Of a stretch of DNA of 64,000 bases, positions 61,384 through 64,000 are shown piece after piece. How positions within the stretch are numbered: the stretch's first letter is position 1; every line of letters starts with the position of its first letter. Below the pieces are notes generated by a model. The model saw nothing but the letters and a program-made list of their open reading frames with translations. It was not told the DNA's origin and searched no databases. Location of the stretch: NCBI RefSeq assembly GCF_022662015.1, contig NZ_JAKMCM010000001.1, positions 558,001 through 622,000 on the forward strand, in the 5' to 3' direction. This stretch comes from Aestuariivivens sediminicola (GTDB lineage Bacteria > Bacteroidota > Bacteroidia > Flavobacteriales > Flavobacteriaceae). The position numbers and the translations under genes were made by a program.

Positions 61384-61499
61384 TTATTTTATTAAGAATC
61401 ATTCTAAAATGCAAATATATAGAATAATGCAATAGGACAGAATATTGGAGTTAGAAGTTTTCTTTATCCCCTCATTAAATACTTTTATAATCTTTCGAA

Positions 61500-61832
61500 T
61501 TATCCTATTTCTTGAGAGGGATCCCAGAAGACTTTATCGAAATTTTGAATTTGGTTATCGATTACTTGAATACCTTCACTTTCCAGAAGCTGTTGCATCA
61601 AATTAGAACCACTAAAATGAAATTTACCAGTGAGAAGTCCTTTTCTATTTACGACACGATGTGCCGGCACATCTTTACCGGAAGAACTGTTCATTGCGTA
61701 TCCTACCATACGCGCACTCCTTGCTGCTCCAAGATAATTTGCTATAGCCCCATAACTTGTTACACGCCCATAGGGTATGCGTTTGGCGACAGCATACACC
61801 TTTTCAAAAAAGTTTAAGGTTTCCTCTTTCAT
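61500..61832 (-). CDS. Alkyltransferase-like (ATL) protein of the MGMT family
   Basis: A 110-residue protein with the DNA-binding domain of O6-alkylguanine DNA alkyltransferase (YGRVTSYGAIANYLGAARSARMVG). The active-site motif PCHRV is PAHRV, with Ala57 in place of the alkyl-accepting cysteine. Known: such ATL proteins bind alkylated bases and direct them to nucleotide excision repair. Its start overlaps the LysE-type gene by 4 bases. Confidence 0.9.
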   Translation of the reverse strand: MKEETLNFFEKVYAVAKRIPYGRVTSYGAIANYLGAARSARMVGYAMNSSSGKDVPAHRVVNRKGLLTGKFHFSGSNLMQQLLESEGIQVIDNQIQNFDKVFWDPSQEIG

Positions 61833-62464
61833 AAATTTAAATCTTTAATAATATTTATTAAAGTTATAATTGAAATCGTACCTGTTATGGTCCCAATAAT
61901 ATAATTCATACTTTTTTGTGAAGTAAATGATCTGCTCTTTATCTTATCAAAGAAAAAAATGTACATATAGAGCATAACAAAAGTTCCCATTGATGCACCA
62001 GAGACATACGATATAATACTTATTTTGTCAAACTCGAGCCATCCAAAAGAGGCCAATGTAACCGTCATATAAGCTTGAAATGGAATTGGAAAAACATTTA
62101 GTGCCGATAGAAACATACCATGAAAAAGTCTACTTTGATTACTCCTTATTTTGGGCGTCATATTTTGTTTTGGCTTTGATTTGGCGATAAATAGATAATA
62201 AATGGTAATTAAGACAAAAACGACAAAGGCCACACGCTGTAAAATTTCGACGACTTCAACATGATTGCTTAGGTATCGTGCAAAAATGGCGGCAATATAA
62301 GTTTGCGCAAAAACAGTCAAACACGCCCCAATAGAGAACATAATGCCCCTAATATGACCATCCTTCAGACTTATTTTCGCCGCAGTCATGTTGAGAAGTC
62401 CCGGTGGGATAACTCCGATAAGAGCAATAATTAGCCCCAGAAAAAAAATAATAGTGAAATCCAA
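61829..62464 (-). CDS. LysE/RhtB-type exporter
   Basis: A 211-residue protein with six membrane helices. The first helix FFLGLIIALIGVIPPGLLNM carries the P-P-G-L-L-N motif of the LysE superfamily (usual form G-P-x-x-x-x). Known: export of amino acids or other small cationic solutes. The substrate is not known. It lies between trmB (1 base) and the ATL gene (overlap), forming a three-gene operon. Confidence 0.8.
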   Translation of the reverse strand: MDFTIIFFLGLIIALIGVIPPGLLNMTAAKISLKDGHIRGIMFSIGACLTVFAQTYIAAIFARYLSNHVEVVEILQRVAFVVFVLITIYYLFIAKSKPKQNMTPKIRSNQSRLFHGMFLSALNVFPIPFQAYMTVTLASFGWLEFDKISIISYVSGASMGTFVMLYMYIFFFDKIKSRSFTSQKSMNYIIGTITGTISIITLINIIKDLNL

Positions 62465-62465
62465 A

Positions 62466-63140
62466 TTAAGTAATTTTAAAGCTAATATAAGTTATTGGTT
62501 TATCTTGTTCTAAATATTGCAGCTCATAAAAGGTTTGAATACCAGTGACTTCCTCGGGACTTCCCTCTTGTCTGTATACATCGTGGTTCGCATAAAGCAC
62601 CTCATGTCCCAAACCGTGCAAGAGGCCTAGCGTGTAACCATGCATAAATTCACTATCGGTTTTTAAATGAACTATCCCGTCTGGTTTCAGAATAGATTTG
62701 TAACGATCCAGAAACTGGATATTGGTCAATCGATGTTTGGTACGTTTATATTTAATCTGAGGATCTGGAAAGGTAATCCAGATTTCATCTACTTCGTTTT
62801 TTGAAAAGGCATATTCAATAAGTTCTATCTGGGTACGTAAAAAAGCCACATTTGTGATATTTTCCTCAACAGATGTTTTTGCGCCTCTCCAAAACCGGGC
62901 GCCCTTTATGTCAATGCCAATAAAATTTCTATCAGGATATCGCTGTGCTAAGGCCAGTGAGTACTCCCCTTTACCACAACCCAATTCTAACACCAGGGGA
63001 TTTTCATTCTTGAAGACTTTGGTTCGCCATTGTCCCTTTAAAAAGTAATCGTTATTTACCAGTTCGTTACGATTAGGTTGAAAGACATTTGGAAAAGTTT
63101 CGTTTTCTTTAAATCGTTTTAACTTATTTTTACTACCCAC
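62466..63140 (-). CDS. trmB: tRNA (guanosine(46)-N7)-methyltransferase
   Basis: A 224-residue SAM methyltransferase. Motif I is VLELGCGKGEYSLALAQRYP; FIGIDIKGARFWRGAK and the catalytic TFPDPQIKYKRTKHRL motif are typical of TrmB. Known: makes m7G46 in the variable loop of several tRNAs. First gene of the operon with the exporter and ATL. Confidence 0.95.
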   Translation of the reverse strand: MGSKNKLKRFKENETFPNVFQPNRNELVNNDYFLKGQWRTKVFKNENPLVLELGCGKGEYSLALAQRYPDRNFIGIDIKGARFWRGAKTSVEENITNVAFLRTQIELIEYAFSKNEVDEIWITFPDPQIKYKRTKHRLTNIQFLDRYKSILKPDGIVHLKTDSEFMHGYTLGLLHGLGHEVLYANHDVYRQEGSPEEVTGIQTFYELQYLEQDKPITYISFKIT

Positions 63141-63321
63141 AGGTTTTTCCTTTATTTAATTATTTGGTAAAATTAAGGAAATATGTGGGAGTATGAATAT
63201 CTCTAAATTTGAATGTTTTACATGGGAATTGAGTTATTTAAGAGACCTAATATAATAGCATTTTTTAGTGCCCAAAACCTCGTGTAGCATTTAATTTAAG
63301 CAGACTTTTAGTAAATCCAAG

Positions 63322-64000
63322 ATGAAACGTATTTTAGTCGCACCACTTAATTGGGGGTTAGGACATGCCACGCGAAGCATCCCAATTATTCAGGCGTTAA
63401 TAGAAGAAGGATACGAACCTGTTTTAGCGAGTGATGGTGCTGCCTTATTTCTTTTGCAGAAGGAATTTCCGAGTTTGACTTCAATTGAATTGCCTTCCTA
63501 TAATATTAGTTACTCAAAAAAAGGAAAAAACTTTAGGTACAAGCTTTTAAAGGTGTCTCCAAAATTAATCAAGGCTATTCGGTCTGAAAAAAATGCCACA
63601 CAAAGGATTGTAGAATCCATGGGGATAGATGGAATAATATCTGATAACCGCCTCGGCATATGCAGCAAAAAGTGCCCAACAGTTTTTATGACTCATCAAT
63701 TGAACGTCCTGAGTGGCAGCACCACATGGCTTACTACAAGAATACATCACTATTTTATTAAGAAATTTGACGCCTGCTGGGTACCTGACCTAAAAGAAGA
63801 CCATAATTTAAGCGGAAAACTAGGGCATTCCGATTCATTAGATTGTCCGATAACATATATAGGTCCATTAAGTAGGTTTTCAAAGGATTCAGTAGAAATT
63901 AAATATGATTTAATGGTTTTAATTTCTGGACCGGAACCTCAACGGACTTTACTGGAAGATAAATTGTTATCTGAATTGAAACATTACCCTGGTAAAATTG
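63322..64000 (+). CDS. Glycosyltransferase (MurG/family 28-like), N-terminal part
   Basis: The reading frame is open from this ATG to the end of the window (226 residues visible), so the gene continues outside. The start MKRILVAPLNWGLGHATRSI with LGHA-x-R and P-I-I-Q-A-L is the nucleotide-sugar transferase N-terminal fold of the GT28-like proteins common in Bacteroidota. SGPEPQR marks the start of the second, UDP-sugar-binding domain. Acceptor and donor are not known. It is divergent from trmB with a 181-base gap in which I see no other feature. Confidence 0.8.
   Translation, partial: MKRILVAPLNWGLGHATRSIPIIQALIEEGYEPVLASDGAALFLLQKEFPSLTSIELPSYNISYSKKGKNFRYKLLKVSPKLIKAIRSEKNATQRIVESMGIDGIISDNRLGICSKKCPTVFMTHQLNVLSGSTTWLTTRIHHYFIKKFDACWVPDLKEDHNLSGKLGHSDSLDCPITYIGPLSRFSKDSVEIKYDLMVLISGPEPQRTLLEDKLLSELKHYPGKI

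Overview
The window looks like a chromosome segment from a member of the Flavobacteriaceae (Bacteroidota). The evidence is low G+C, Bacteroidota-type -7 promoter elements (TAnnTTTG), three proteins with type IX secretion (T9SS) C-terminal sorting domains, an alpha subunit of DNA polymerase III with a fused N-terminal proofreading exonuclease, and an S16 protein with a long acidic tail. No genus can be named from the sequence alone. No phage, insertion sequence or CRISPR array was seen.

Region 1 (1-16,000) is loosely packed accessory DNA: the tail of a thiamine-diphosphate enzyme, small membrane proteins, an acyltransferase, a pair of surface-directed c-type cytochrome-like proteins, a DUF285/BspA-type surface protein, an M23 peptidase, a one-protein hybrid two-component system and a lipoprotein. 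Six copies of a structured intergenic repeat occur here and I found none further on. At 16,000-16,400 a tRNA-Asp gene carries a tiny GIY-YIG nuclease element that has displaced, and apparently replaced, the 5' half of the tRNA.

Region 2 (16,500-24,000) holds housekeeping genes: a DUF58 protein, a ClpP-type protease, thioredoxin, an SRPBCC-ArsR pair with two palindromic operators, and dnaE.

Region 3 (24,400-33,900) is the most unusual part. It encodes a hexaheme lipoprotein with a collagen-like linker, a monoheme lipoprotein, a DUF5777-type barrel, a small Tat protein, and two paralogous modules of Tat-exported four-cluster iron-sulfur protein, NrfD-type membrane protein and Ig-like membrane-anchored protein, with a monoheme cytochrome c between the modules. 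There is no molybdopterin, hydrogenase or nitrite reductase catalytic subunit. It resembles parts of alternative complex III, Qrc and Nrf, but matches none of them.

Region 4 (34,300-42,000) contains a lactonase-like propeller, rpsP-rimM, trmN6, a glutaryl-CoA-dehydrogenase-type enzyme, an SGNH hydrolase, an FGE-fold protein and a metallophosphoesterase.

Region 5 (42,000-59,500) is a ferredoxin energy module. One minus-strand operon, korA-korB-nuoABCDHIJKLMN plus a small gene, encodes a 2-oxoacid:ferredoxin oxidoreductase and an 11-subunit complex I that lacks NuoE, NuoF and NuoG. Divergent from it are a ferredoxin and nifJ. Reduced ferredoxin probably feeds complex I directly.

Regions 3 and 5 share a promoter design. 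A TGA-N6-TCA palindrome (best copy TGACATATGTCA) has its centre exactly 29.5 bp before a TAnnTTTG-like -7 element at five promoters: the hexaheme operon, the second FeS-NrfD module, kor-nuo, ferredoxin and nifJ. One site serves kor-nuo and ferredoxin divergently. This fits class II activation by a Crp/Fnr-family regulator and suggests that the periplasmic and the ferredoxin systems form one regulon. The regulator gene is not in the window.

The right end (59,600-64,000) has a HEPN-like protein, Nfu and Mrp iron-sulfur carriers, an alkyltransferase-like protein, a LysE-type exporter, trmB and the start of a glycosyltransferase.
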